From contig OX327695.1 in assembly GCA_946807835.1 (NCBI GenBank), positions 26,270,501-26,334,500 on the forward strand: DNA of 64,000 bases, written 5' to 3'. Positions 1 to 11,981 of the stretch are shown here, in pieces. Made by a program: the position numbers and the translations under genes. This DNA is from Ailanthus altissimus (lineage: Eukaryota; Streptophyta; Magnoliopsida; Sapindales; Simaroubaceae). Positions within the stretch are counted from its first letter, which is position 1. The number at the start of each line of letters is the position of its first letter. The notes beneath the pieces were generated by a model. It made no database searches. It was not told the origin of the DNA and saw only the letters and a program-made list of their open reading frames with translations.

Positions 1-130
1 CGAAAGAGTTGAAGAAATTTCCCTTATAGTGATATATATTGACTTAGACACTTTCGGACCTTAAATCGGTAATTTTCAGTTGACTGGCTGACTATGGCCC
101 CGATGTGATGACGCCTACGGCCCTGCGCCC

Positions 131-1698
131 CGGGTATTAACACTGTCACCCCCTAATGTTTGCACAAATAATACTGTTATGACAATTATTAAATTTATTA
201 TACTCTATCTCCTCTACCAACTTCAGTTATCTTTTTCGTTTGCATTGTTGTTGTTGTTTTTTTTAAATTTGAATTGTCTTATTTTATTTTTATTTTTTTC
301 TTTTCTTTTCTTTTTATTTTGTTTTTTTGGTATTACAAATAAATAAATAATTTTGTATTTATTTAATAAAATAAATAAATAATAATTAAATACATAATTT
401 ATTAATTATTATAATGAAATATTATTACATAACTATTATAATAAACTATATACTATAATGAAATAAGAGACTCAAATTAGTTAACATTTGATAATAAGAA
501 ATAACAACAGAATATCATTATAGTTTATTTCAAATTGTTATTATAATAAAATAAGAAATTAATTAAGAGAAATATCATTATAGTTATTTTATAAGTATTA
601 ATATTTTGCATTATAATTAGTATTTTCATTATAATAAACTATAAACTACAATAAATTAATATTTGAGTCTCTCTTATTATCATAATCACATTCTTGTTAT
701 TTGTTAATTGAACTAAATAATTTTTAATTGAACAATTATTCTCTTCAAACCAAATTTGAGTTAGGTTTGTAACATAAGAATGAATGCAATTTTCAAGATA
801 CAAAATAAGGAAATGCTACAATGTGGTATTGTATTTGTCTAATCCATTAAGTTTTTTTTTTATTGTATTTTTTCAAGTTCTATTCTAAGTTTTTGAGTTT
901 TTAAAAAATTAAAACTAACACATAAATTAGCATGAAGAATAAAAATTTTAGAACGTGTAATAAAAAATTAAGTGTAGGTATATAATTTTAGTAATTATAC
1001 TTTAGGCAAACACAAATACTTAACGATTTTATTGATTGTCTATGTTGAAAAAGTTAACCTACCAAAATAGAATACTTAAGTTTATATATATTTGAGGGCG
1101 TAATTCGAGTGGTTGCAAAGTATATTGTATTATTTATTTTATTAAATTAAATTATAGTATTAATTTATTACAATGTGTGCAAGATACGCTCAATGACATG
1201 TAGCACACGAAACGTGCATATGTTGCTTGTCACGCGGCCACACATGCATGCTCATATATAAGTTGAGCGCGTGACACACTTTACAAAAAATATATATTTT
1301 ATTTTATTATTAATAATTAATTAATAAAATAAATTTATAAATAAGAATAAGTTTTATTTATTTACTTAATCATTAAATAAATAAAATAATTATTTATTAT
1401 TTAATAATATTTTATTATAATAATTAATAATTTGTTATTTATTTAATTTATTAGATAAAAAATAATTATTTATTTGTAATGCATAAAGAAAACAAAAGAA
1501 AATAAAAAGAAAAATAAAAGGAAAAAAATAAAATAATTAAGAAAAGAAGGCAATTCAAATAAAAAAAAAAATAATAGCAGTGTAAACAGAAAAGGTAACT
1601 GAGATTAGGTAGAAGGAGTACAGTGTAATTAATTTAATAGTTGCTATAACCGTGTTATTTGTGCAAACCTTAGGGGGTAACAGTGTTAATTACACCCC
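131..1698. mobile_element. Terminal-inverted-repeat DNA element (non-coding)
   Basis: The left end (about 133-200) and right end (about 1630-1697) are inverted copies of each other. Both contain an AACACTGT-(C/T)-ACCCCCTAA block followed by GTTTGCACAAATAA, with related T/CT-rich sequence for a further 150 or more bases inward. The interior is AT-rich with no credible frame. This looks like a non-autonomous fold-back or MITE-like DNA transposon just upstream of the U-box gene. I could not define a clean target duplication, so the outer limits are good to a few bases only. Confidence 0.6.
462..680. mobile_element. Small inverted-repeat element nested in the larger TIR element
   Basis: AAGAGACTCAAATTAG near 464-480 is matched by an inverted copy (ATTTGAGTCTCTCTT) near 659-676. 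Smaller inverted AT-rich blocks lie around and between them. The size (about 0.2 kb), the AT content and the lack of a frame fit a MITE inserted in the larger element. Boundaries are approximate. Confidence 0.4.
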
Positions 1699-2908
1699 CC
1701 GGCAATTGAATTGAGATTCCACTGTTTTGGCATGGAAATTGTCAAACCATACCCTGTCCCATTTTGGTCACCACGATAACCTCACATGCATTCTCCTTCA
1801 CAGTCATCGCAACCCACTTTTTATCCAGCGGATTCCCATAAGAAAGCAAGAGTAGGAACCACTCATACTACAATTGACGGTTGATAATGATCACGACCAT
1901 CACGGGGCTGTAACGAAGCTGAGTTGACTGTTTAAATGGTTTTCTTTTTCTACAACGTTCAGACCTTTACCCTTACGTAAGTTAAAGATGACGACCAATA
2001 AAAACCTGGAAGTGTTATTGAATTTCACTTTTTTTTATAGGTGAAATCAGTTTTAATTTTGCTTCATCTTCTATGCAAAGACTTCATTTTTTTGTGCTGA
2101 CAGAATCAAACAAAAACGATCAGATTAGTATTTCTGCTTTGCTCCTTATCTTTTTACTTGTTTCTTTTGTGTATAAGCTTGTGTTTCTGAGTTAAGAGGA
2201 TTAGAACTTCGTCTTGTCTTTGCTCAACTACGCGGAGCTGCTTGGAAATTACTTGATGACTTGAATTCTGCTCGGAATTGAAGTTATTTTTGAAGATATT
2301 TTGTGCTGGTTTAAACCTGAGCTGTGGCTTGTCGCCATTTGTATGGTCACAGGTTTTTGTTGGTCCAAAATGAATCGTGGGGATTCCTTTTTTTCGAAAT
2401 TGATAAATATTTGAGCGAAATTCTCTTGTTTGGGAACTGGGTTTTAGAGAACCCAGCTTCTTGCCATTGGTGTCGTTTCCACTACACTGGGTATTAGGTA
2501 AGTGATTCTTTTTGTTTTATTTTATTATAGTAGTAATTAAGTCTTAAAGTAATTCCTTTTATCATAATTTTCATTCCTGTTGAACCAAAATTGAGACTTT
2601 ATAAGGAGTAACTGCTGGTTGGTGTGTTCCAAATGTTAATTTTGACTATTTTTTACTTGTGAATTTATGTTTAGTATTTTTTCAATTTGGATAAACTCGG
2701 AGTGTTTCGTTGGCTGCTATTCTGTTTCTTAACTTGTCATCGATTCGCATATGATTAGTTGGTTTGTTTGCTAACAAATACTTGGTTTAATAGTAAATCA
2801 TAATCCATTATTTGGTGGATGATATGGACATGTCTTGTGCAATAATTGTGTGTTTGTGACCCTTTTTATTGTGAATTGAGTGTAGGAATCCAGGAGACTC
2901 GCTTCTGA
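1699..2908 (+). promoter_or_regulatory. Promoter and 5' UTR region of the U-box gene
   Basis: No coding frame is present. A splice donor AG|GTAAGT at 2497/2498 and an acceptor TGTAG|G at 2885/2886 suggest a 5' UTR intron of about 388 bases. The spliced leader would then join 2886-2908 directly to the ATG at 2909. The transcription start is not determined and probably lies between about 1990 and 2150. Confidence 0.45.
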
Positions 2909-5900
2909 ATGAGGACTGATGTTTCTGAGGTAACTGAGACTCTGCCATCTCCTTCTTTCTTTAAGGTATAAATTTATCCTGGAACTCTTTTTTTTTATTG
3001 TGCTTGAGTTGTACCATTCAGTTTTTAATTGTGTCCGCACCATAAATATTTTACAGACAAGTTTCTATGAACAAGATATTTAATTTTATGATGTTCATAT
3101 TTCTTATTATTAGCCATAACATACTTGTATTGTATACATCAAGTGTATTTTTTGATTAGGTGACACAGCGCACTTTTGAGTTTGATTCTTTTGAAGAGAA
3201 ACAATGATTTGTTGTTTTTAATTTTTTAATTTTTTTTTTCTGGAAAATATGAAGTTAGGACTAAGAACAGCATGATAAGGCTTCTAATATGTTTTCAGTT
3301 AAAAAATAGAATGAAGTCCTGTTCCTCTCTTTCAAATTTGTTATTATGTCATTTAAATGAGAAGGGAGATAAAGTGATCTAGTTTATCGAAGTAACAATG
3401 AATACCATGATAAGTTCATGGGATTGGATAACTTTAAGTTTTTTTGTAACTTTGAACTTTTCAATGCTTTTATGTCACCTAATTTATCCTGCTAGACCAG
3501 AATTTCTCATGAATTATGGTTCATATTTGCAGGTGCATCGTGGTATGTGCACAGAACTTTTGAAATTCGTGGAAAGAACTATAAAAATATTTCCAAAAAT
3601 AGAAGCTGCTCGACCTGGATGCTCATCAGGGGTTCAGACACTTTGTTTGTTGAGCAATGCAATTGAAAAAGCCAAGTCACTTCTTCAGTATTGCAGCGAG
3701 TCTAGTAAACTTTATCTGGTATGTGTTTGAATAAGAGTAGTTTCTGCTAAATGTCATCGAAGTGATAAATGGTACTCAAGCGGATGTGCAAAACAAAAAT
3801 GATAAATGTACAAGTCTCTCAATTTGTTCTAAGGAACCAAAAGGAAATATTTATGGAAACCATTGTAAGGCAATTATTACATGGTTTTAATACGGTAGGA
3901 TTTCTGCATGTACTTGGTTTCAGGAGTTTGATTCTAGTTATCCAGGCTTAATTCCACATAGACTGCATCATTACAGAGATTTTTTTATGAAACTCTACAG
4001 AGATTGCTCCTTGTGTGACATTATATTGCGCAGGAACTGTTTAATACTCAATGTGGTTGTTCTGTTTTATCTTGCCTAGTTCTTTGATAATTTATGATTG
4101 ATAATTGCATATTTCAGGCAATCACTGGGGATGTGATAGTCTCGAGGTGCAGGAGATCGAGAAACTTGCTGGAGCAAAGTTTAAGCCAAATTCAAGACAT
4201 GATTCCAGTAACGTTGGCTGTCGAGGTTGGTTAACCCTGTATGCTTTAAAAGCTATTCTTTTTCTGTTTACCATATGTAGATGTGGTGGTGGATAGTGGA
4301 CATATGCTGGTTGATGGGAGTAGGGTCCTCGATGAGTTTACCGGGATATGGTCCTAGCTTTATCATTGCTGCTTAAGTGGCTGCTCTCAAGACAAAACTG
4401 TGACTTGTGCTTAGCGGCCCAAATTTTCTATCTGTTGCTCCAGGTGATGGTCCCTATGGATGTACATTGATGGTTAAACAATATAATTTGTTACTACTAT
4501 AGATATGTTTGGAACAATTCCTTGTCTGTACCTTAAAATATCCTTGAACTTGAGCACAATTTACAGAACAAACTTGGTACTGCCTCTTTTTAGTCCTTCA
4601 CCCTCCAATTTGAGCTGTTTACTTGTTTTGTTTTGAATGGTTGTTGTTCATAGCTTGAGCAAGCTGGTAATCTAGTTGTGTTAATTAGCTAGTTATTTGC
4701 CTGAAATACTAGCTGTCATTGTCAATACAAAGAGGTCTGCTATGATCGTTGACTTGCATTGAAAAAGGAAACCATGCAATCCAGCTTTGGTCCATCTACT
4801 GATTGTAAAAGTTAGGCAAAGCAATCCGGAGTCCTGCTTATTTCATGTTGTATTTTGCAGCATTCTTGTTCATGTTTGTTGTCTTTGTTGCTAAAAAACA
4901 ATGTTTTTCATCAATTTATCTTAAGTCACCTCATTTTTCTTGTGTATATTTCTTTTTTAAGTATTTTTTCTAACCCCTGGACTGTAATGATAGAATAGAT
5001 ATTATAACTTCTCTTGCAGGTCTCTCAAATTGTTGATGATCTCAAGGATGCAAATTTTATCCTGGACCCATCTGAAGAAGAGGCTGGGAAGGTTGTGCGA
5101 GAATTGCTCCACCAGAGTGCTTCTGCAACAGATTCGCTGGAGTGCTTAGAAATCAAAGCTTTACAACATGCGGCTTCAACGCTTTGTATTACTTCACCAA
5201 AGACCATCTTAATAGAGAGAAGATCTATTAAGAAGCTGCTGGATAAAGTTGGTGAGAGTGATCAATCCAGAAAGAAGATCTTAAAATACCTTTTGTATCT
5301 GTTGAAGAGGCATGGAAATTCGATTATGGGAGAACAAAAAGACAATGCCTGCATTCAGGATGAGGGATCATTTACTGTTTGTAGTCAACCTTCTGCAGTG
5401 GAATCTCGTATAAAATATAGGAAGTATGAAGTAGAAACTAACATCTTAAGTAGAGCCGTGCCTCCCGAGGAGTTTAAGTGTCCCTTATCTTTGAGGTTAA
5501 TGCATGATCCTGTTGTCATTGAGTCTGGACAAACATTTGAAAAGACGTGGATACAAAAATGGTTTGATGAGGGTAATGACACATGTCCAAAAACTAAAGT
5601 GAAACTGGCCCATGAGTCACTAACTCCAAATACGGCCATGAAGGATCTAATATCTAAGTGGTGTATTAAGTATGGAATCACCATTCCTGATCCAAGCATG
5701 CAAACACAAGCTCATCACTCATGGGATACTACGTCTACTTCTATTTCTAGTTTCACCAGTTCTATGAGTGATCTACGCCTTCCAGTGGATATCAGCAACA
5801 TATCACTTGGATCTTTAGATTCTAGTTATAGTTCAGATACCTCATCCAATAAGATTGCAGATGGCTCAAGTTTGGTGCCAATGCAAACTACTGATGATTT

Positions 5901-7195
5901 TCGCAGATGCCAAGCTCCCGTAAATATAAATGAGACAGATTTATCTAGACTTGCTGAACTCAACTGGGAATCTCAGTGCAAGGTGGTTGAAGATACTGAA
6001 AGCTGTTTGAAACAAGATAACCAAGCCTGTCATTCTTTGTCACCCACAAATTTTGTCAAACTTCTCTTTAGATTTCTGAAGGATGCACGAGATTCACATG
6101 ACCTAAGAGCCCAGAGAAGTGGGTCCCAATTGTTACTGGTATTTGTGAGCAAAAACAGGTAATTAGGTCTCTGGTGGCGGCATTACTTATTTTGGTATTT
6201 CTTCTTATGCAATTAAAATCTTAATTTTTTTACAAAGTCCGTTGTTAATGCCATCTATTATATGCTTAAATTGTCTTTTCAGCGCTCAATTATAAAACTT
6301 TTAACAGGTTGGAGCGTATAATAGTGGTGTGAGTTTCATCCTTGTTATGTGTTATGTTTTGGTAATACTTTTATGTGATGTTTATTCTTTGTTTTATGCT
6401 GCTTCTTGCAGAAAGGAAATACCATATTTGCAAGAAGATGTGTTTTGTCTCCTGGCGTCTTTTCTTGATTCAGAGGTGACTGGAGAGGCCCTTGCCATCT
6501 TGGAGGTGTTGTCTAGCTATAAATATTGTAGAGCTGAAATTGTAGCATGTGGTGCTCTCGCTTCCATTTCAAAGATCCTCAATTCTCAGAACAGAGAATT
6601 CCAGGAACATGCCACTAAAATTCTGCAGAATTTGTTGTCAGACCATGAAATTCGTCCTCTTATTTCAGCTTCAGAGTGCATCCCAAAATTGGTTCCAGTG
6701 TTGAAAGATAAGACTCTCGCAGGTCATTGTTTAGTAATACTGAAGACCATATGTGATACAGAAGATGCTAGGATTTGTGTTGCTGAAACCACTGGGTGCC
6801 TACCTTCTCTAGCTCAGCTACTTGAGATTGGTAGCCAGGAGAACCAAGAACATGCAGCAGCCATTCTCCTTTCTTTATGCTCGCAGCGTGTTCAATATTG
6901 CCACTTGGTCATGAATGAAGGTGTTATCCCGTCTCTTGTCAGTATATCAATCAATGGGAATGACAAAGGAAAGATATTTGCATTGGAGTTGCTCCGGATC
7001 TTAAGAGATATTGAATATTGCGATGAGCAAGAATGTTTTGGACATGAGATAGACCCCTCTAGAGAAGCTAGCAACTGCCCTAAAGAAAAGAAATCATCTC
7101 CAAAGACTCCAGGGATTTTTGGAAGGAAATTTTCTCTGTTCTCAAAATCTCAGTTCTCTCGCTCCAAGAAAAAAGAAATGAAACTTCAATTGTAG
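2909..7195 (+). CDS. PUB5: U-box domain-containing protein 5-like E3 ubiquitin ligase (five coding exons)
   Basis: Coding exons I infer are 2909-2965, 3533-3718, 4118-4225, 5020-6158 and 6412-7195, all with GT-AG borders. They join in one frame to give about 757 aa, near the usual size of PUB5 and PUB45 proteins. The N-terminal part (about residues 20-330) is the plant U-box N-terminal domain, with IEAARPGCSSG and CSESSKLYLAITGD motifs. The U-box is at about residues 265-333 (PPEEFKCPLSLRLMHDPVV, then WFDEGNDTCPKT). C-terminal ARM-type repeats span about 497-705, followed by a basic Ser-rich tail. The family acts as E3 ligase: the U-box recruits E2-ubiquitin and the ARM repeats bind substrates. 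Start choice: the exon-1 ATG gives the family-like N-terminus MRTDVSEVTETLP. Assignment to PUB5 rather than another PUB of the same clade is from remembered similarity. An alternative is a PUB45-like paralogue. Confidence 0.88.
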
Positions 7196-9575
7196 CTCTC
7201 TTCTTTTTGCTTATTTGGACGTTATGGTAGATTTAGGGTGTATATACAAGCCAAACAACAGAGATCCTAAATGTAGTCTGTTGATGAATGGTGGAAGCTT
7301 CAGTTTTCACCAAGGGTGGAGGTTTATTTTTCTTCTGGGTGGATTAGTGACACCTCATATTATACCACATGTAGTTTATTGATGGATGGTATTGGTTCTA
7401 ATGGTAATTCTCACTAGCTTTATTGTCTTTGATACATCTGCACTAATTTTCAGCTGTTTAGTTGACCACAATGCGCATTCTGTTTGATGAGCGTAATAAC
7501 ATGCTGCCGAGTCCATTTTGTTATCTTGCGAGATCTAAACTGCACTTGCCTATGCTTAAAATTTAATTGGAATGTGAACATTTGCATCTGAATGAGATTC
7601 CGTGTTACTAAAGTTGTAGATATGGCAATTTAATCGCGCCACGTAGCACACTTACAGGCACAACATCTGCCTAGCGTTGCCCATAAAACCTAACAAACAT
7701 CAACATTACTGCGTTTAATTTTACTTTATTCGTTAACCTGATAATCTGCAGAACCTGAATGTGCTTAGAAAAGATACATACATGAGATCCAAACTCCGTG
7801 CCCATGAGCAGCAATGAGCGGCTATTGTACCCAAACCGGGTTTGCTCTCTCATCGCATAGGATTTCTCCTCGCAAATTGTCCATGTGCTAGGAGCAAAAT
7901 AGAATGTCATTTATTGCTAATAGCCTTAGCCTGTCAGGCCGCTGGCTTTTACCAATAAGTTGATTTTGAAAGCATGAAGTATTTTTTATGTTCCTAGTCT
8001 TCTCCTCCAACCATGCTTGACTAGTCTTCATCTTTGCAAATTTAAAGCATTTTCTATAAAGTTTACGTACATTTGACATTCGGTTAAAGCAATTGTTCCA
8101 ATAGTTGCATTGTTGGATGCATATGAGTGTAAAACTGAAAGTGAAATATGAGTGAAAATTGCACTGTTATGAAGTCCTTCCTCATTTAATCTGATGCTGT
8201 TTATGAACGCCTTTAGAGCTGTGGTCTATTGGAATTTGTTGACTTGTTTTGAAGAACTAATTTCCATAGCGTACATATATCCAAGCAATTAAGCCCATGA
8301 CCTGATCTTTCATTTCAATCTTAATAGTGGAGAGAGAAGATATGGCCGAACAGATTGTCAGAAATTCACTGCTTATTGGTCTTTTCTCCAGTTATTTCTT
8401 CAGAATAGAAGATTTCCTTTAGAGTAACAAGAGAAACCAAGTTGTAACTAATCGAAATGAACTGAACTTGTAAAAGTTTGTCATCTTGAAGTCCAAACTT
8501 GGATTGGAAAACATATACAATGATGCATGAAAAGGATTTCAAAAGAATTTGGTTGCCAATGTTAAACAAGGAGCTGTAGACAGTAGACTGTACTGGGCTC
8601 TAAGATCTTTGATACTAATAAATCTTCTGCATCGATAATAATGTAATCTTTTCTCCATTTACAATATTTTAATATTGTAAAGAAGTGCTTCTTTGATTGA
8701 TAGTTCAATTCCCGACTTCATCGCCAGGCAAAAGCCTGCGTACCAAAAAGTCTTATCAAATCAACCCAGTTTTACAAGCAAAGCATACCTAAACACGTAC
8801 TAACTACAGTAACAAGCATGGCAAGGCATCAAAATAATTATGGATGATCACAGACTGTGATACACGATAAACTGTGATACATGGAGTGGTCTAAACTCTG
8901 ATACATGATAAATCTCTGTAACTCTATGCCTTGGTTGGCTAACTATTGTGCTGGGTAAAATTATATGACTCAACATAAGCTTGCTTAAAGATTGAATTTT
9001 TGGCTTTGAGACTAGGAATTTGCCAGGCTGAGGCTCAAGGGTCGTTGCGAAGTGGGATTTGTGTGTTTTAAGTATTTTTATTTTCTTATTTCTTCCTTCC
9101 TTTGTTGACCAATTTGGCACACAGAGAAATTAGAATGTGGGAAAGGTTAAAATCTATCAATATCATCTGGGCATGTGTCTTTTAGTTAAAATACAATGTT
9201 CATGGGTCTTATGGCACCGGCAGCTTACTATTTACATTGCAGAAGGGCACCCCAGATTTGGGGTTGGTAAAAATCACATCACCATTGTTGACCAAAGGAC
9301 CCCATTGCCACGTTTCGATCTATAACGTTTCCATAGATCTGCTTTTCACAGTTAAGGGGAAATAGGCCATGTGCTACAGAAAATAGTAGGGTTGTCATTG
9401 GCATTTCAATGAATTTTCTCTAAAACCCAAATCCTTATATGATCACACTTCATTCACAGTACTTTTCACTAAATCTAATTGAACTTTAAGTAACCGTTCA
9501 ATTTGATTCACTCTTTAACCGAGTCATTAAATTAATTAAAAATTTGGATGAGTATTTTTGAGTATATGAACATCT
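7196..9575. other. Intergenic region with 3' UTR of the U-box gene; no gene seen
   Basis: About the first 200-400 bases are probably 3' UTR. The rest has only short frames without recognisable domains. A short perfect palindrome (CTTTACAATATT and its inverse) lies near 8657-8683. I see no RNA gene before the tRNA at 9576. Confidence 0.5.
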
Positions 9576-9592
9576 GCTGGAGTAGCTCAGTT

Positions 9593-9625
<33 letters not shown>

Positions 9626-9649
9626 AAGGTTCAAGCCCTTCCTCTAGCG
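9576..9649 (+). tRNA. tRNA-Asn (anticodon GUU)
   Basis: The 74-nt cloverleaf has acceptor strand GCTGGAG pairing with CTCTAGC (one G-U pair), D-arm TAGCTCAGTTGGTTAGAGC, anticodon stem TGTGG/CCACA with loop CTGTTAA (anticodon GTT at 9610-9612), and T-arm with GGTTCAAGCC. The discriminator base is G at 9649. A run of four T (9650-9653) follows at once and serves as the Pol III terminator. There is no intron and no encoded CCA, as expected for a plant nuclear gene. Confidence 0.96.
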
Positions 9650-9764
9650 TTTTCATTTTCACCCATTTTCGAAAGATCTTCTACTCGGTGGGACCTTTTG
9701 CCCTCGTTAATGGCTTCCAGTTCCTTTATGACCCTCTTCCCTCTTTTCATCCAATTTCTCTTTC

Positions 9765-9772
9765 TATATATA
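9765..9772 (+). promoter_or_regulatory. Candidate TATA box of the bHLH gene
   Basis: TATATATA lies about 140 bases upstream of the proposed ATG at 9911 and 115 bases after the tRNA gene. This leaves a 5' UTR of about 110 bases if transcription starts about 30 bases downstream. Confidence 0.5.
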
Positions 9773-9910
9773 CGCTTACAGTTACATATTTGAGGCAATA
9801 ACTCACTTATTTTCAAAAACACCAAACATCAAAGGGCTTTGGATCCCTTTGATGGGTACATATCTTTTTTCAAGTTTCTCTTTTGTTTCCCCTTTTTGCC
9901 TGACCTTAAA

Positions 9911-11981
9911 ATGAGAAACAAGAGACTTTTAGGAAGCGTATTTCACGGAGCTCGCGCTTCAGCGAGCTTCAATGCTAACATTCACGAAGCTGCGGACATG
10001 TACTTTCTGGCGAGACGGCTTGAGAACACAAGGCTGAACTGGCTTCGTCAGCAACAAAACTCTAAAGTGGTCCAAAACGACTATAGTCAGTCATCGGGCT
10101 CTCTGCCGGAGCTTGTGGGTCTTTTTGACAACAGCTCATCAGCTGATGCTGATATATTTGGTTGGCAGGGTAAGCCTGACTGTTACCTGGATAATGATGA
10201 CATAAACTTCAGCGACATTTTCCCCCCTGAGACTGAGTTTGGTGCTGAGAAATTGGCGTGTACTAACAATGGTGGTTCTGAGATGGATCAGTGTTTCCGC
10301 GAGACTTGTAGTGGCCAAGTGGCGGACAAAGAGTCTGATACGGAGGAGGAAGGGGTGGTGCTGATTATAGATTCCGATTCCGAGAGTAGTAATGATGATG
10401 ACGATGATATGGTGATGCTGGATGGTATTCAACCAATCCCAGCTGATAGAAACAACTTCAGCTTGTTGGGTAAACGAAAAGCAGAGGTGTGTTTCTTTGT
10501 TTTTAGTCTTTAACATTCTTTATAAGTTCAGCTTCAGACTATATAAATAGTGTTAAGTTACGTTCTAAATTGATTGTGTGGCCTTGCTACAAATTCTCTA
10601 ACTATGTAGGTGCTGTAGAATCTTATTTTTATTTTGAAAAACTTCTTGTTTGTATCTATGCAATATGCATGCGGCTTTTTTACAAGTTAAAAGGAAATTC
10701 CATTTTCATAATAGACAAAAAAAAGGGTTTAGTTACTGAAAATTTTGGTTTGATGAAGTATATATGAACCATTGAAAGTTAATGGTTTTCAGTTTACGGT
10801 GCAAGAGAATTATTATCATCATGAGAAAAGGACAAAAGTGGATGCTGCTTTAGTATCCGACGGAGCTATGGGAACCAAAGCAAAGGCTTCGGCGGCAGAT
10901 GCTTCGAAATCGTCAGAGCGGCGCCAGAAACCAATTTACAAACGTGGGCGGGCAAAAAACCATAGCCGAAACCCTGAGATTCACAGTTTAGCTGAAAAAG
11001 TATGTATCAAAATTTTTTTATTTTTTTTTATAGGTAAAGGAACATTCTTTTTGTTTTCATCAAAGCTATAGGTAGCCTTAACAACAAATTTAAATCGTAT
11101 TGCACTGATCATATCAGTCCATGGTTTACAGATGAGGAGGCAGAAAATTAATGACAAGCTGCAATGCTTGCTAGAAATGATCCCTGGTAGTAACAAAGAG
11201 ACCAGTAGCAGGCTTGAGAAGCTTAATGATATCATCATTTATACTAAATTTCTTCAAAATCAATGCTTGGTAACAATAATTTCTATCTAACAGTATATTT
11301 GTCATATCAGACCTTTAATATTATCGTTCTTTATTTATATTAACTTGTGTTACAACAGTATTTTCAGCTCTTGTCAGAGAAATCTAGGCCTCAAAATCCG
11401 ACTCCAGAAAAAAATATTAATAAATTTGCTATAAAAAAGGTAAGAATGCAGCCAACTGGAATTTTATATATCAATTTATTTACATTGCTAGTAATCTAGT
11501 ACCAGTCGTATGAAGAAAAAAGATAGATTGTTTCCCAATGATTTTTTTTTTAAAAAAATAACTGACTTGTGCTCAACTCTTTTTATATGCAATAGAAGCT
11601 CCCTGGTTACATGCGCAACTCCGCAGCTAATGTGTCACTGTCAGCAGTAAATACTGATTTTGCCTATCTAACGCAACAAGTGATGGCTAATTACGTGCCA
11701 CATTATTGGCAGCAGCAGGCATTTGCGCCTCAAATTGCACCTGGGATACCTTCAACCTCTGCTATGCCTATCCAGCAACAACACTTCTATTATGCCCCAC
11801 CCTCAGCTGCTGTAACTGCTTAAACATAAACCTAGTTACCAGTTTATGTCATGTTCTGTTTTATGTCATGCCGATATTGATATTAATCATTAACATTGTT
11901 ATAATATTGCAGCAAGTTCAGCCCGTTGCTTGGGATCCCGAGTCATTGAGCCTTCTGTACGAGAAGCTTTATTGTTGCTGA
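9911..11981 (+). CDS. Divergent bHLH transcription factor (six exons)
   Basis: Inferred exons are 9911-10486, 10793-10999, 11132-11269, 11368-11439, 11596-11811 and 11913-11981. Every junction is GT-AG and phase 0, giving 425 aa. The bHLH domain crosses exons 2-3 (about residues 240-305): a basic stretch KRGRAKNHSRNPEIHSLAEK, then MRRQKINDKLQCLLEMIPG, a loop, and LEKLNDIIIYTKFLQNQ. The His-x3-Glu-x3-Arg spacing that contacts E-box DNA is present. Exon 1 holds a strongly acidic Asp/Glu/Ser tract (about residues 150-178), possibly an activation region, and a GKRKAE motif. The C-terminus is Gln/Pro/Ala-rich and ends WDPESLSLLYEKLYCC. Reading through the exon-5 donor at 11812 would give an earlier stop at 11821-11823, so retained intron 5 is a possible isoform. 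The start is the first in-frame ATG. I cannot assign it to a named bHLH subfamily; the layout is loosely PIF-like. Confidence 0.75.

Noticed and set aside
10139..10516. 125-aa antisense frame opposite bHLH exon 1
   Set aside because: It mirrors the acidic Asp/Glu tract of the real exon on the other strand and has no family features.
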